A stretch of DNA of 64,000 bases from Nitrospira sp. GTDB taxonomy: Bacteria > Nitrospirota > Nitrospiria > Nitrospirales > Nitrospiraceae. The position numbers and the translations under genes are program-made. Each line of letters starts with the position of its first letter. The stretch's first letter is position 1. This document shows positions 51,753 to 59,809 of the stretch, in pieces. The notes beneath the pieces were generated by a model. The model searched no databases. It saw nothing but the letters and a program-made list of their open reading frames with translations, and was not told the DNA's origin. The stretch spans positions 1 to 64,000 of the forward strand of contig VOPT01000017.1 in NCBI GenBank assembly GCA_009594865.1, read 5' to 3'.

Positions 51753-52637
51753 TTATGAGGCGAGTGGCTCAAGAAATCGGTGGCGGCTCGCGGCGAATCG
51801 TGCCCGGATCCGTTCGGTCAGAGGGCCGGGACGACCGTCGCCGATAGGGAGTGAGTCGACCCGAGAAACCGGCATGACTTCCATGCTGGTATTGGTCAGG
51901 AAGCATTCGTCGGCCTGGCGGAGATCGGCCAGGCGGTAATGGCCTTCTTTAACAGGCAGGCCTTCCTCCTCCGCGAGGGTCATGACGATCGCTCGCGTGA
52001 TGCCATCTAAGATACCGCAGTCGAGGGACGGCGTGTATACAGTTCCCTTCGAGATAAAAAAGAGATTACTGATCGTGCATTCGGTGAGTTCTTCCCGCCA
52101 ATTCAGAAACACACTGTCAAAGGTGCCGGCGGCGATCGATTCGCGTTTCGCCAAAATGTTGTTGAGGAAATTCGTGGATTTAATCTGCGGGGACAGGGCT
52201 TCGGGCAGGTTGCGCCTCGTGTTGGCGACGGTGAGCGTGACGCCGTCGCGGGACAATGCCGGCGGAGACGGATGCAGCGCCTTGGTCAGAATGACAACCG
52301 TGGGACGGGGGCAGAGTGCGGGATCCAGGCCGATCTCTCCCTCGCCGCGAGAGACTGTGATGCGGAGATAGGCATCGACCTGATCGTTGCCCACTTCATT
52401 GCGGCGCATGGCCTCATGGAGCAGGTCCGGCCATTGTGCGTCCGGAATTGGAATCGTCAGGCCGATGGCCTCTGCCGAGCGCCGAAGCCGGGCCAGATGT
52501 TGGTCGCGCATGAAAATGCGGGAGCCGTAGGAGCGAAGCGTTTCGTAGACTCCATCACCGTAGAGAAACCCGTGATCAAACACCGAAACAACGGCTTGTT
52601 CTTTCGGCACGAATCGATCATTGAGGAACACCCACAT
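51753..52637 (-). CDS. pabC: Class IV aminotransferase, probable aminodeoxychorismate lyase
   Basis: 294 residues. VFDHGFLYGDGVYETLRSYGSRIF is the class IV opening. IKSTNFLNNILAKRESI holds the PLP lysine region, and DCGILDGITRAIVMTLAEEEGLPV the cofactor-phosphate part. Alone it could be a branched-chain or D-amino-acid aminotransferase, but the start overlaps the stop of a chorismate-using synthase (TGATG), so it most likely releases 4-aminobenzoate for folate. Sequence alone cannot exclude the other choices. Confidence 0.85.
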   Translation of the reverse strand: MWVFLNDRFVPKEQAVVSVFDHGFLYGDGVYETLRSYGSRIFMRDQHLARLRRSAEAIGLTIPIPDAQWPDLLHEAMRRNEVGNDQVDAYLRITVSRGEGEIGLDPALCPRPTVVILTKALHPSPPALSRDGVTLTVANTRRNLPEALSPQIKSTNFLNNILAKRESIAAGTFDSVFLNWREELTECTISNLFFISKGTVYTPSLDCGILDGITRAIVMTLAEEEGLPVKEGHYRLADLRQADECFLTNTSMEVMPVSRVDSLPIGDGRPGPLTERIRARFAASRHRFLEPLAS

Positions 52638-54136
52638 CAGCGGTCAGCCTCCAGGATGTTAAAAAAAGCGCCCGCCTTGGCGAGCGTTTCGTCATATTCG
52701 CGATCGGGATCCGAATCGGCCACAATGCCGGCCCCTACCTGCAGATAGCCTCGGTCTTTTGTCAGGACCAAGGTTCGAATGAGAATGTTCAAATCCAGGT
52801 CCCCGCTCCAGCTGAAGTAGCCGAGCGCTCCCGTGTACAGCCCGCGGCGTACCGGCTCGAGTTCTTCGATGATTTCCATGCAACGAAGTTTTGGCACACC
52901 GGTGATGGTCCCTCCGGGAAACACTGCCCGCACGAGGTCGAAGGGCGAGGTGTCCGGTCGCAGCGTGCCGACCACCTCGGAGACCAAATGGCTGACATGC
53001 GAGTATTGCTCGATGGTCATGAACTCGTCCACCCGGACCGATCCGTATCGGCACACCTTTCCGAGATCGTTCCGCTCGAGATCCACCAACATGACATGTT
53101 CCGCACGTTCCTTGGGGCTGGCCAAGAGTTCGGCGCGCAAAGTCAGATCCTGTGGCTGCCCGTCTCCCCGAGGCCTGGTGCCTGCGATCGGTCTCGTATC
53201 AGCCCGGGAACCGGATAACCTCACGAGTCGCTCAGGAGAACTGCTGACGAGATACAGCTCGGGGAATTGCACGAGGCCCGAAAAGGGCGAGGGGTTTAAC
53301 CGGCGAAGGCGGCCGTAGAGGTCGATGGCGTATCGGTTGCGATCCGAGGTCGACCACGCGGCATCGAGATCGAGGGTGAAACGATGAGAAAGATTGGCCT
53401 GATAAATGTCGCCGGTCCCAATGTAGTCCTTGCAGCGTCGGACGCGAGCCGTATAGGCGTCACGCGACTGACTGGGAACAAAACTGGTGGGCATGGGGCG
53501 AGGTAGTTCGGCTCGTGGAGGCTGTGCGCTCGCGAGACGAGCCTCCAGCTCCGCCAGGCGGTCACAGCCTTCGCAAAACAGCTTTTCTCGCGGTTCAGCA
53601 TGAAATCGCGAGAGAGGCGGGCAGTACATCAGGTAAAGTTGGTTCGTGTGGTGGTCCACGGCGGCCACGAGATCGAAGAAGGCCATGTGCAGGTCGGGGA
53701 GGCCAAGATCATCGGCGGCCAGGGTGGGTAGGGATTCGAGCGATCGGACAAGATCATAGCTTAGATATCCGACGGCCCCGCCAAAAAACGGCGGCAGCCC
53801 ATCCGGCCTCGAGATCGTAGCATCGGCGAAGGTCTGCCGGAACGCATCGAACACGGAGCCATGGGAGGTCGTGGTGTGCCCGTCGGTCTCAATGCGATGG
53901 TCTTGCGCTCCGCCGGTCAATGTCAGGTACGGATGGCTGCCCATGAACGAATAACGGGCGGTAGCCTGGGTGCCATTCCCACTCTCCAGGAGAAAAGCAG
54001 GGCCGTCCGTGATGCCCAGGCGCTGATAGAGTTCAAAGGCGTCCGCCTGCGGGAGCGGTCGAACCACGACCAGTGGTTGCGGGGGGCCATTGAGAAATGC
54101 CTGGTGCGATACAGCAGTCATGAATGTGCCAGTCAC
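52637..54136 (-). CDS. pabB: Aminodeoxychorismate/anthranilate synthase component I
   Basis: 499 residues. The chorismate-binding domain has RRCKDYIGTGDIYQANLSHRF, GLVQFPELYLVSSSPERLVRL, the PIAGTRPRG motif, EHVMLVDLERNDLGKVC and FPGGTITGVPKLRCMEII. These belong to both PabB and TrpE. The adjoining pabC argues for PabB. The A in PIAGT is the TrpE-like choice, while E. coli PabB has K there, so the motif and the context disagree. No glutamine amidotransferase gene is in the window. Overlaps pabC by one base. Confidence 0.85.
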   Translation of the reverse strand: MTGTFMTAVSHQAFLNGPPQPLVVVRPLPQADAFELYQRLGITDGPAFLLESGNGTQATARYSFMGSHPYLTLTGGAQDHRIETDGHTTTSHGSVFDAFRQTFADATISRPDGLPPFFGGAVGYLSYDLVRSLESLPTLAADDLGLPDLHMAFFDLVAAVDHHTNQLYLMYCPPLSRFHAEPREKLFCEGCDRLAELEARLASAQPPRAELPRPMPTSFVPSQSRDAYTARVRRCKDYIGTGDIYQANLSHRFTLDLDAAWSTSDRNRYAIDLYGRLRRLNPSPFSGLVQFPELYLVSSSPERLVRLSGSRADTRPIAGTRPRGDGQPQDLTLRAELLASPKERAEHVMLVDLERNDLGKVCRYGSVRVDEFMTIEQYSHVSHLVSEVVGTLRPDTSPFDLVRAVFPGGTITGVPKLRCMEIIEELEPVRRGLYTGALGYFSWSGDLDLNILIRTLVLTKDRGYLQVGAGIVADSDPDREYDETLAKAGAFFNILEADR

Positions 54137-54198
54137 GGTGTGCGCCCGAGAAAAAGACTATACCGCATCGTGAGGCCGGGTCATAGCAGGCCAACTTC

Positions 54199-54228
54199 TT
54201 GACAAGCCCCCAGCGAATTTGCTTGAAT
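54199..54228 (+). promoter_or_regulatory. Candidate sigma-70 promoter of the F0 ATP synthase genes
   Basis: TTGACA at 54199-54204 and TTGAAT at 54223-54228, spacer 18. The -35 is perfect, the -10 four of six. It lies about 65 bases before the proposed atpI start in the region divergent from pabB. Confidence 0.45.
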
Positions 54229-54292
54229 GGCGCGCCCGCCGATGGGTGCACTCTCTCCGACTGTGCTGAGGAGTGCCGCGCGTGAGCACGTG

Positions 54293-54511
54293 ATGCCCCC
54301 CTCTCAGGATCCGTTATATGCGGGGCTCGGGCAAGCTGTCCGGATTGGGACGGAACTGCTCGCTGCGTTGATTGTCGGGGGCGGATTGGGCTGGGTGGTC
54401 GATACGTATCTCCTGGATTCCAATCCCTGGGGATTGGTTGCAGGACTAGGTTTGGGAGCCGCTGCCGGTATCCGCAATGCTTATCGATCGGCTCAACGAT
54501 GGCAGAGTTAA
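54293..54511 (+). CDS. atpI: ATP synthase protein I
   Basis: 72 residues with two hydrophobic helices (TELLAALIVGGGLGWVVDTYLL and WGLVAGLGLGAAAGIRNAY) joined by the polar loop DSNP. This GG-LGWxxD pattern is the AtpI/AtpQ family, which helps assemble the c ring and may handle Mg2+. The start is uncertain: ATG 54293 is chosen because a promoter candidate lies just upstream; the frame is open to 54227. It precedes atpB by 30 bases. Confidence 0.82.
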   Translation: MPPSQDPLYAGLGQAVRIGTELLAALIVGGGLGWVVDTYLLDSNPWGLVAGLGLGAAAGIRNAYRSAQRWQS

Positions 54512-54541
54512 CCTGAATCGTCTGACTGACAAAGGATCATC

Positions 54542-55291
54542 GTGGAAGAAAGTCCGTTACATGCATTTGAATTGCACGATCTGATTCCGCTCGTGCCTGC
54601 CGGCGTCGATATCTCCATCAACAAAGCGGTCATCCTCATGTGGGTGGTGGTCGGGCTGGTGGCGTTTCTCATGATCTCCGCCGCCGCCGCACGTAAGTTA
54701 GTGCCTGGCAAGTTGCAGAACATGGCTGAATTGATCGTCGAGTTCATTCGCGGGATTATTTTGGACACCATGGGTGAAGCGGGAATGAAATATTTCCCCC
54801 TGATCGCCACGCTGTTCCTCTTTATTCTCTTCGCGAATCTGCTCGGGTTGATTCCGGGCTCCTACACCGTCACGAGCCAGATCATCGTCACCGCGGTATT
54901 TGCGGTGGGGATTTATGGACTGAGCCTGGTCTTGGGATTTTCGCTGCATGGAATGAAATTTCTCGGCATTCTCGTGCCGCCGGGAACGCCGGGCTGGTTG
55001 CTACCGCTCATGATTCCGATTGAGTTGATCAGCCAACTGGCGCGCCCCATCTCACTGGCGGTGCGGTTGTTCGCCAATATGACGGCCGGCCACGTTATCT
55101 TGGGCGTGTTGTTCGGATTGGCAATCAGTGGTGGATTGCTGATTGGATGGTTGCCGTTTGCCTTCACGATTGCGATGAATGGTCTCGAAGTCGGCATTGC
55201 GTTTATTCAAGCCTATATCTTCACCGTGCTGAGCTGTGTCTATTTAGGGGATGCCGTGACCTTGCACGGTCATAGCGAGCACGCACACTAG
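54542..55291 (+). CDS. atpB: F0 ATP synthase subunit a
   Basis: 249 residues from a GTG. Six hydrophobic helices are present. The conserved helix ELISQLARPISLAVRLFANMTAGHVILG contains the essential arginine (in SLAVRLFAN) that faces the c-ring carboxylate. PLIATLFLFILFANLLGLIPG and the C-terminal FIQAYIFTVLSCVYLGDAV are also diagnostic. It forms the proton half-channels in the inner membrane. The genes atpI, atpB, atpE, atpF follow in order. Confidence 0.95.
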   Translation: MEESPLHAFELHDLIPLVPAGVDISINKAVILMWVVVGLVAFLMISAAAARKLVPGKLQNMAELIVEFIRGIILDTMGEAGMKYFPLIATLFLFILFANLLGLIPGSYTVTSQIIVTAVFAVGIYGLSLVLGFSLHGMKFLGILVPPGTPGWLLPLMIPIELISQLARPISLAVRLFANMTAGHVILGVLFGLAISGGLLIGWLPFAFTIAMNGLEVGIAFIQAYIFTVLSCVYLGDAVTLHGHSEHAH

Positions 55292-55326
55292 GTCGAGTGG
55301 TCTATAAACGGAGGAGAGGACACACA

Positions 55327-55557
55327 ATGGATGCAGCAGCAGCAGCGTTGGTCGGCATGGGGTTGGCGGCGGCAGGTTTTGCCGGAGCCGGCGTGGGAAT
55401 CGGGTATATCTTCGGAAAAATGATTGAGGCCGTGGCTCGCCAGCCGGAAGCCGAAGGTCGCGTCGGGAAGTACATGTGGATCGGTTTCGCGTTGGTCGAA
55501 GCCATCGCCTTGTACGGGCTGGTCATTGCGTTCATCATCATGGGCTTGCGCAAGTAA
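55327..55557 (+). CDS. atpE: F0 ATP synthase subunit c
   Basis: 76 residues from the ATG with GGAGGAGA upstream. Two helices form a hairpin around the loop ARQPEAEG. The ion-binding carboxylate is Glu 58 in GFALVEAIALYGL. The first helix (AGFAGAGVGIGYIFG) lacks the Gln, and the residue after Glu 58 is Ala rather than Ser/Thr, so the Na+ signature is absent and proton coupling is expected. Confidence 0.95.
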   Translation: MDAAAAALVGMGLAAAGFAGAGVGIGYIFGKMIEAVARQPEAEGRVGKYMWIGFALVEAIALYGLVIAFIIMGLRK

Positions 55558-55631
55558 GCGCATCGACGGTCGAGCCCTGATGCTGGGGCCATGCCCGGCT
55601 CAGAACCCTCAACTCATTTGGGTAACAGACT

Positions 55632-56144
55632 ATGCCTCAATTTGAATCGCATTTCTTTTCGTCGTTGATCTTCTGGGAGATACTCTCCTTCGGCATTCTC
55701 TTCTTCCTGCTGTACAAGTACGCGTTCCCGAGCTTGTTGGGCATGCTGGAAGAGCGTGAGAAAAAGATCAAGGACAGTCTCGAACAGGCCGAACGCCATC
55801 GTTCGGAGGCCGAGCGCAAGCTCAAGGAATATGAAGCCAAGCTGGCGACCGCAGCCAAAGACGCAGATGCACTGTTGGCGCAAGCCAAAGAGCGCGCGGC
55901 ACGGCTGATGGAAGAGAATGAGCAGCGCATGACGGCGGATGCAGAGCGGATCAAGGGCGACGCAACTCGCGAGATCGAGACCGAACGCCGCAAGGCCATA
56001 CAGGACATCCGCTCGCAAACGACGGATTTGGCGATGATGGTTGCGGAGAAAGTGGTCGGACGAGCATTGACCGATGGGGACCATCGTCGTCTGGCAGATG
56101 AAGCCCTCGACGCGCTCGCAAAGACCTACCAGAGCCGGAACTAA
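55632..56144 (+). CDS. atpF: F0 ATP synthase subunit b
   Basis: 170 residues: one N-terminal membrane helix (FFSSLIFWEILSFGILFFLLY) then a long charged coiled coil (EEREKKIKDSLEQAERHRSEAERKLKEYEAKL onward) that acts as the peripheral stalk. The C-terminus is AEKVVGRALTDGDHRRLADEAL. It is the last gene of the F0 cluster; the F1 genes do not follow. The 3' end overlaps the larE stop by four bases from the other strand. Confidence 0.93.
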   Translation: MPQFESHFFSSLIFWEILSFGILFFLLYKYAFPSLLGMLEEREKKIKDSLEQAERHRSEAERKLKEYEAKLATAAKDADALLAQAKERAARLMEENEQRMTADAERIKGDATREIETERRKAIQDIRSQTTDLAMMVAEKVVGRALTDGDHRRLADEALDALAKTYQSRN

Positions 56145-56971
56145 GTGTCTGACGCCGGGGGGGTGAGACTTACACCCCCCTGGCGATATCCTTCCAGATC
56201 CAACGTTACGAAGCGATATCCTACCCGTTTCAAGCTCTCGACGAGTCGTTCCCGGCGACCAGCTTCCAGTAGTCTCGGCAAGTCTTCCACAGCCAACTCA
56301 ATCCTGGCCAATTCTTCGTAGTCCCGTACCCGACAGTGGCGAAAGCCTTCATGGATCAAGGCTGCCTCCGCCCGTTCCACGCGCGAGAGCGTGCTTCGGG
56401 TGATCGTGATGCCTCGGGGGACGCGCGAGGAAAGGCAGGCAGCGGCGGGTTTATCCCAGTTCGACAGTTGTAGTTGCCGGGCAGCTTCCCGGATATCGGC
56501 CTTCGTAAATCCCGCTTCCAGCAGCGGGCTGCGTACACCCCACTCCCGGGCCGCTTTCAGGCCGGGGCGGTCGTCTCCCAGATCGTCGAGGTTGGTGCCG
56601 TCGACGATACAGGCCGGGTCATATTCGGCTCGGAGTTTCCCTAAGAGCGAATAAAGGTCGGTTTTGCAGTGGTAGCAGCGGGTGGCATCATTACGGACAA
56701 ACTCGGGAATCTGCAACTGATCCGTTTCGATCAGACGATATGAGGCGCCGATTTCTGCGGCGATGTGTTGTGTTCCCTCCAGTTCGGCAGCAGGGAGTGT
56801 CGGGGAGACGGCGGTGACTCCGATGGCCTGCGCACCCAATTCATCATGGGCCAGTTTGAGGACCAACGTACTGTCGATCCCTCCGGAGAATGCCACGATC
56901 ACCGAGCCCATTTCTCGAAGGAGGTGCCGTGCCTTGGAAATCTTATCGATCAGTGGGGTGGTGGAGACCAT
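56141..56971 (-). CDS. larE: LarE-type ATP-dependent sulfur transferase
   Basis: 276 residues. The PP-loop AFSGGIDSTLVLKLAHDEL near the N-terminus, CYHCKTDLYSLLGKL, and KPAAACLSSRVPRGITIT with the conserved Cys region are LarE features. LarE builds the pincer nickel cofactor (NPN) from a carboxylated mononucleotide, giving up a cysteine sulfur or using a cluster. CYHC plus the later Cys could give three cysteines. LarB, LarC and a lactate racemase are not in the window, so its use here is open. Confidence 0.88.
   Translation of the reverse strand: MVSTTPLIDKISKARHLLREMGSVIVAFSGGIDSTLVLKLAHDELGAQAIGVTAVSPTLPAAELEGTQHIAAEIGASYRLIETDQLQIPEFVRNDATRCYHCKTDLYSLLGKLRAEYDPACIVDGTNLDDLGDDRPGLKAAREWGVRSPLLEAGFTKADIREAARQLQLSNWDKPAAACLSSRVPRGITITRSTLSRVERAEAALIHEGFRHCRVRDYEELARIELAVEDLPRLLEAGRRERLVESLKRVGYRFVTLDLEGYRQGGVSLTPPASDT
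56154..56184. terminator. GC hairpin shared by the convergent atpF and larE ends
   Basis: GCCGGGGGGGTG (56154-56165) pairs with CACCCCCCTGGC (56173-56184) over 12 positions with one G-T pair and a seven-base loop. It sits ten bases past the atpF stop and inside the last larE codons. No T tract follows on either strand, so it may stall rather than release polymerase, or guard 3' ends. Confidence 0.5.
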
Positions 56972-57018
56972 CAGAATTCCGACGCGTTGCCTGGTCGTTG
57001 AATCGGGAGGGGGAGGAA

Positions 57019-58392
57019 CTATTGCTTCACTTTGGCCTTCGCAATCGAACCGACGACGACCAAGGCATAATGTTGAGGGTCGAGATATTGTTTGGCCACC
57101 CGGAGCACATCATCCTTCGTGACCTTTTCGATGGCCTTCGGATAGTTCGTAAAATAATCCAATCCCAGATTGTAGAATTCCACCTGCGCGAGGACATTGG
57201 CGAGCTTGGCGCTTGAATCGACCCGCAGAGGAAAGCTTCCGACGATGAAGGACTTCGCTTCATTGAGTTCCTGATCGGTGACCGGGGCGTCGCGTATGCT
57301 CTTGATCTCGGTCAGGACTCCGGTGATGGCTTGATTGGTGACCTCGGTCCTGGTCTGCAGGCTGATATAGAACGCACCCGGCAGCAAGCGGGAATCGAAT
57401 TGACTCATGATGCCGTAAGCCAGCCCCTGCTTATCTCGAATGGAGTCCATCAGGCGCGAGGAGAACCCCCCGGCGCCCAAAATGTAATTCATGACCGTGA
57501 CGGCATAATAGTCAGGATTCGTCCGACTGATACCGGTATGCCCCAGCACAATGGTCGATTGCGTGAGATCCTTCTCGATCAACTGCACCATTTTCCGGTC
57601 GATCGGCGTCGGCTTTTTGAGCTGATAGGATGAAGGCGTGCCCTTTTTCCAGGACCCGAAGTGTGTCTGAACCAGTATGGCTGCTTGTTCCTGCGTCAGA
57701 TCCCCGACAATGACGAGAATGGTCTGATTCGGCACATATTCTCGGGCATGGAACTGCTGAACGTCGGCCACCGTGATTTTGTTGAGCGTATCCTCAGAGC
57801 CATGGGCCGGCCAGCTATACGGATGGCCGTGAAAAATGAGTTGATGAAAGGCCTTCATGGCCACATTGCCGGGATCGTCGTCGTCACTGAGGATTTCACC
57901 GAGGATCTGGGTGCGAACCCGTTCGAATTCCTGTTTATGGAAGGCGGGATGCTGTAGCACATCGGCGAGGAGCGCGAACCCGAGGTCTGCGTCTTTCTTG
58001 AGCACGCGCGTTGACGCGGTGGTGAAATCTTCCGCCGCATGGGCTGCAAGAGAGCCGCCTACGAAATCGATTTGTTCGGCGATCTGTCGGGACGTTCTGG
58101 TCTGAGTGCCTTCATCCAGGAGGCTGGCCGTGAGATTCGCCAATCCTGCTTTATCCGGCGGATCTTGGGCTGAACCCACCTTGACCAGGGCATGGATTTC
58201 TACCGTCGGCAGAAAGTGTTGCTCAAGGAACAGCACGGTCATGCCGTTTGCCGTCACCGAGCGGGTCGGGACGATGTCCGCGGCTTGTCCCTGTGCGCCT
58301 GGCAGGCAGAAAACTAGCAAGCAGAGTCCGAGAAAGAACCGGCCGAGTGGCCGATAGCTTCGGGATGCATGTGGCGGGTGTCGTCGCGTCAT
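57019..58392 (-). CDS. M16-family peptidase-like protein lacking the zinc motif
   Basis: 457 residues from MTRRHPPHASRS, with a signal peptide (PLGRFFLGLCLLVFCLPGAQGQA); the frame is open 58 codons upstream inside the next gene. The M16 fold is present (KVGSAQDPPDKAGLANLTASLLDEGT, ILGEILSDDDDPGNVAMKAF, GQLAYG-like QGLAYGIMSQF). Where HxxEH should be, the sequence reads LANLTASLLDEG, so it binds no zinc. This is the non-catalytic partner type that supplies the Arg/Tyr pair for substrate handling. It follows the active partner by eight bases. Confidence 0.9.
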   Translation of the reverse strand: MTRRHPPHASRSYRPLGRFFLGLCLLVFCLPGAQGQAADIVPTRSVTANGMTVLFLEQHFLPTVEIHALVKVGSAQDPPDKAGLANLTASLLDEGTQTRTSRQIAEQIDFVGGSLAAHAAEDFTTASTRVLKKDADLGFALLADVLQHPAFHKQEFERVRTQILGEILSDDDDPGNVAMKAFHQLIFHGHPYSWPAHGSEDTLNKITVADVQQFHAREYVPNQTILVIVGDLTQEQAAILVQTHFGSWKKGTPSSYQLKKPTPIDRKMVQLIEKDLTQSTIVLGHTGISRTNPDYYAVTVMNYILGAGGFSSRLMDSIRDKQGLAYGIMSQFDSRLLPGAFYISLQTRTEVTNQAITGVLTEIKSIRDAPVTDQELNEAKSFIVGSFPLRVDSSAKLANVLAQVEFYNLGLDYFTNYPKAIEKVTKDDVLRVAKQYLDPQHYALVVVGSIAKAKVKQ

Positions 58393-58400
58393 CTGTCTGC

Positions 58401-59795
58401 TCACTGGTGCGGTTGGGCAGGTGACGCCGATTGAGCCTGCGGCGGGAGCGGAACCAATGTTCCGGTCGTGCGCAGATCGGCGGCCAAATATTGCGAGGCA
58501 ACACGCTGGACGTCCTGAGGCGTGACGGCACGGGTACGTTCGACGAACTGACTGACTTTGCGCCATCCAGCCCCGATCGTTTCTGCTTCTCCCAGCAGCA
58601 TGGCCTGGCGAAAGTTGGAATCCTGTTCGAAAATGTGGGCCGCTTCGATTTGATTTTTTGCGCGCTGGAGCTCGAGTTCGCTGGGAGGTTCTGTCTGGAG
58701 CCGTTGAATCTCCTTTAGGACGGCGTCTTCTACGGCCTCCACCTTCTCGCCTGGTTTCACCACCGCATAAAAATAAAACAAGCCCGGGTCGGCCTGCATC
58801 AAGCCATAGTCTGCGCCCACAGCCAGGGCGGTCTTCTGTTCATAGACGAGACTTTGGTACAGACGCGCACTCTTTCCGTGGGACAAAATCGATTCGAGCA
58901 CGTTCAATGCGTAGGAATCATCGCTGGTGTAGTTCGGCACCCGGTACCCCATCATGACAAAGGGCACTTGGGCCTCGCGTTTCAAGAGAAACCGTCGCTC
59001 GCCGTGCTGCGGACCTTCAGTGACGGTCAGTGCCTTGGGCGAAGGGCCTTTGGGAATCGGTTCAAAAAGTTTGGCGATGACGGGCAGGAGAGTTTCCGCT
59101 CTGATGTCACCGACGACGAGCAGGGTCGCGTTATTGGGTGAATAGTACGTGTCATAGTGGCGTTGGAGATCGTCAAGGTTCATGGCATCGAGGTCGGAAA
59201 ACCATCCGATCACGGGCCAATGGTATGGATGACTCATGAACGCTTGGGCAAAGAGCGCTTCGACCAGCGCGCCTTGGGGATCATCTTCATTCCGGAGGCG
59301 CCGTTCCTCCTTGACGACTTCCCGCTCGGTCTTGAATTCGTTCGGATCGAGAATCAGCCCTTGCATTCGGTCTGCTTCGAGTTCAAGGGCCAGCGTGACG
59401 CGATCGGCCGCCAGGTTTTCAAAGTACGCGGTAAAGTCCTGACTGGTGAAGGCGTTGTCCATGCCGCCGTTTTTGCGGATCAGGCGGGAAAAGGTGCCTT
59501 TGGGATATTTCGTCGTGCCTTTGAACATCATATGTTCAAGCATGTGCGAGAGTCCCGCCCGGCCCATCACTTCATTGCGTGACCCCACCTTGTACCAGAC
59601 CTGGACGGTGGCCACGGGAGCCTTCGGGACCTCCACGAGGATAACCTTCATGTCGTTGGACAGGGTGTATTCCTTGGGCTCGATGGCCTGGGTGGTGGCG
59701 CCTTGGCTTGTGACCCAGAGGAAGCTCAGAAGCGAACAGGCGAAAATTGAACGGCGTAGCGGCGATGATCTGTGGGATGTGCTCGGCTTAGGCAT
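58401..59795 (-). CDS. M16-family zinc metalloprotease (catalytic partner)
   Basis: 464 residues with signal peptide (LRRSIFACSLLSFLWVTSQGATTQA). The inverzincin motif HxxEH is present as LSHMLEHMMFKGT, with the third ligand Glu in KEERRLRNEDDPQG. It should form a heterodimer with the next gene product, as in mitochondrial processing peptidase and bacterial PqqF/YmxG-like pairs, cutting peptides in the periplasm. Confidence 0.92.
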   Translation of the reverse strand: MPKPSTSHRSSPLRRSIFACSLLSFLWVTSQGATTQAIEPKEYTLSNDMKVILVEVPKAPVATVQVWYKVGSRNEVMGRAGLSHMLEHMMFKGTTKYPKGTFSRLIRKNGGMDNAFTSQDFTAYFENLAADRVTLALELEADRMQGLILDPNEFKTEREVVKEERRLRNEDDPQGALVEALFAQAFMSHPYHWPVIGWFSDLDAMNLDDLQRHYDTYYSPNNATLLVVGDIRAETLLPVIAKLFEPIPKGPSPKALTVTEGPQHGERRFLLKREAQVPFVMMGYRVPNYTSDDSYALNVLESILSHGKSARLYQSLVYEQKTALAVGADYGLMQADPGLFYFYAVVKPGEKVEAVEDAVLKEIQRLQTEPPSELELQRAKNQIEAAHIFEQDSNFRQAMLLGEAETIGAGWRKVSQFVERTRAVTPQDVQRVASQYLAADLRTTGTLVPLPPQAQSASPAQPHQ

Positions 59796-59809
59796 GTACG
59801 AAGATCATG

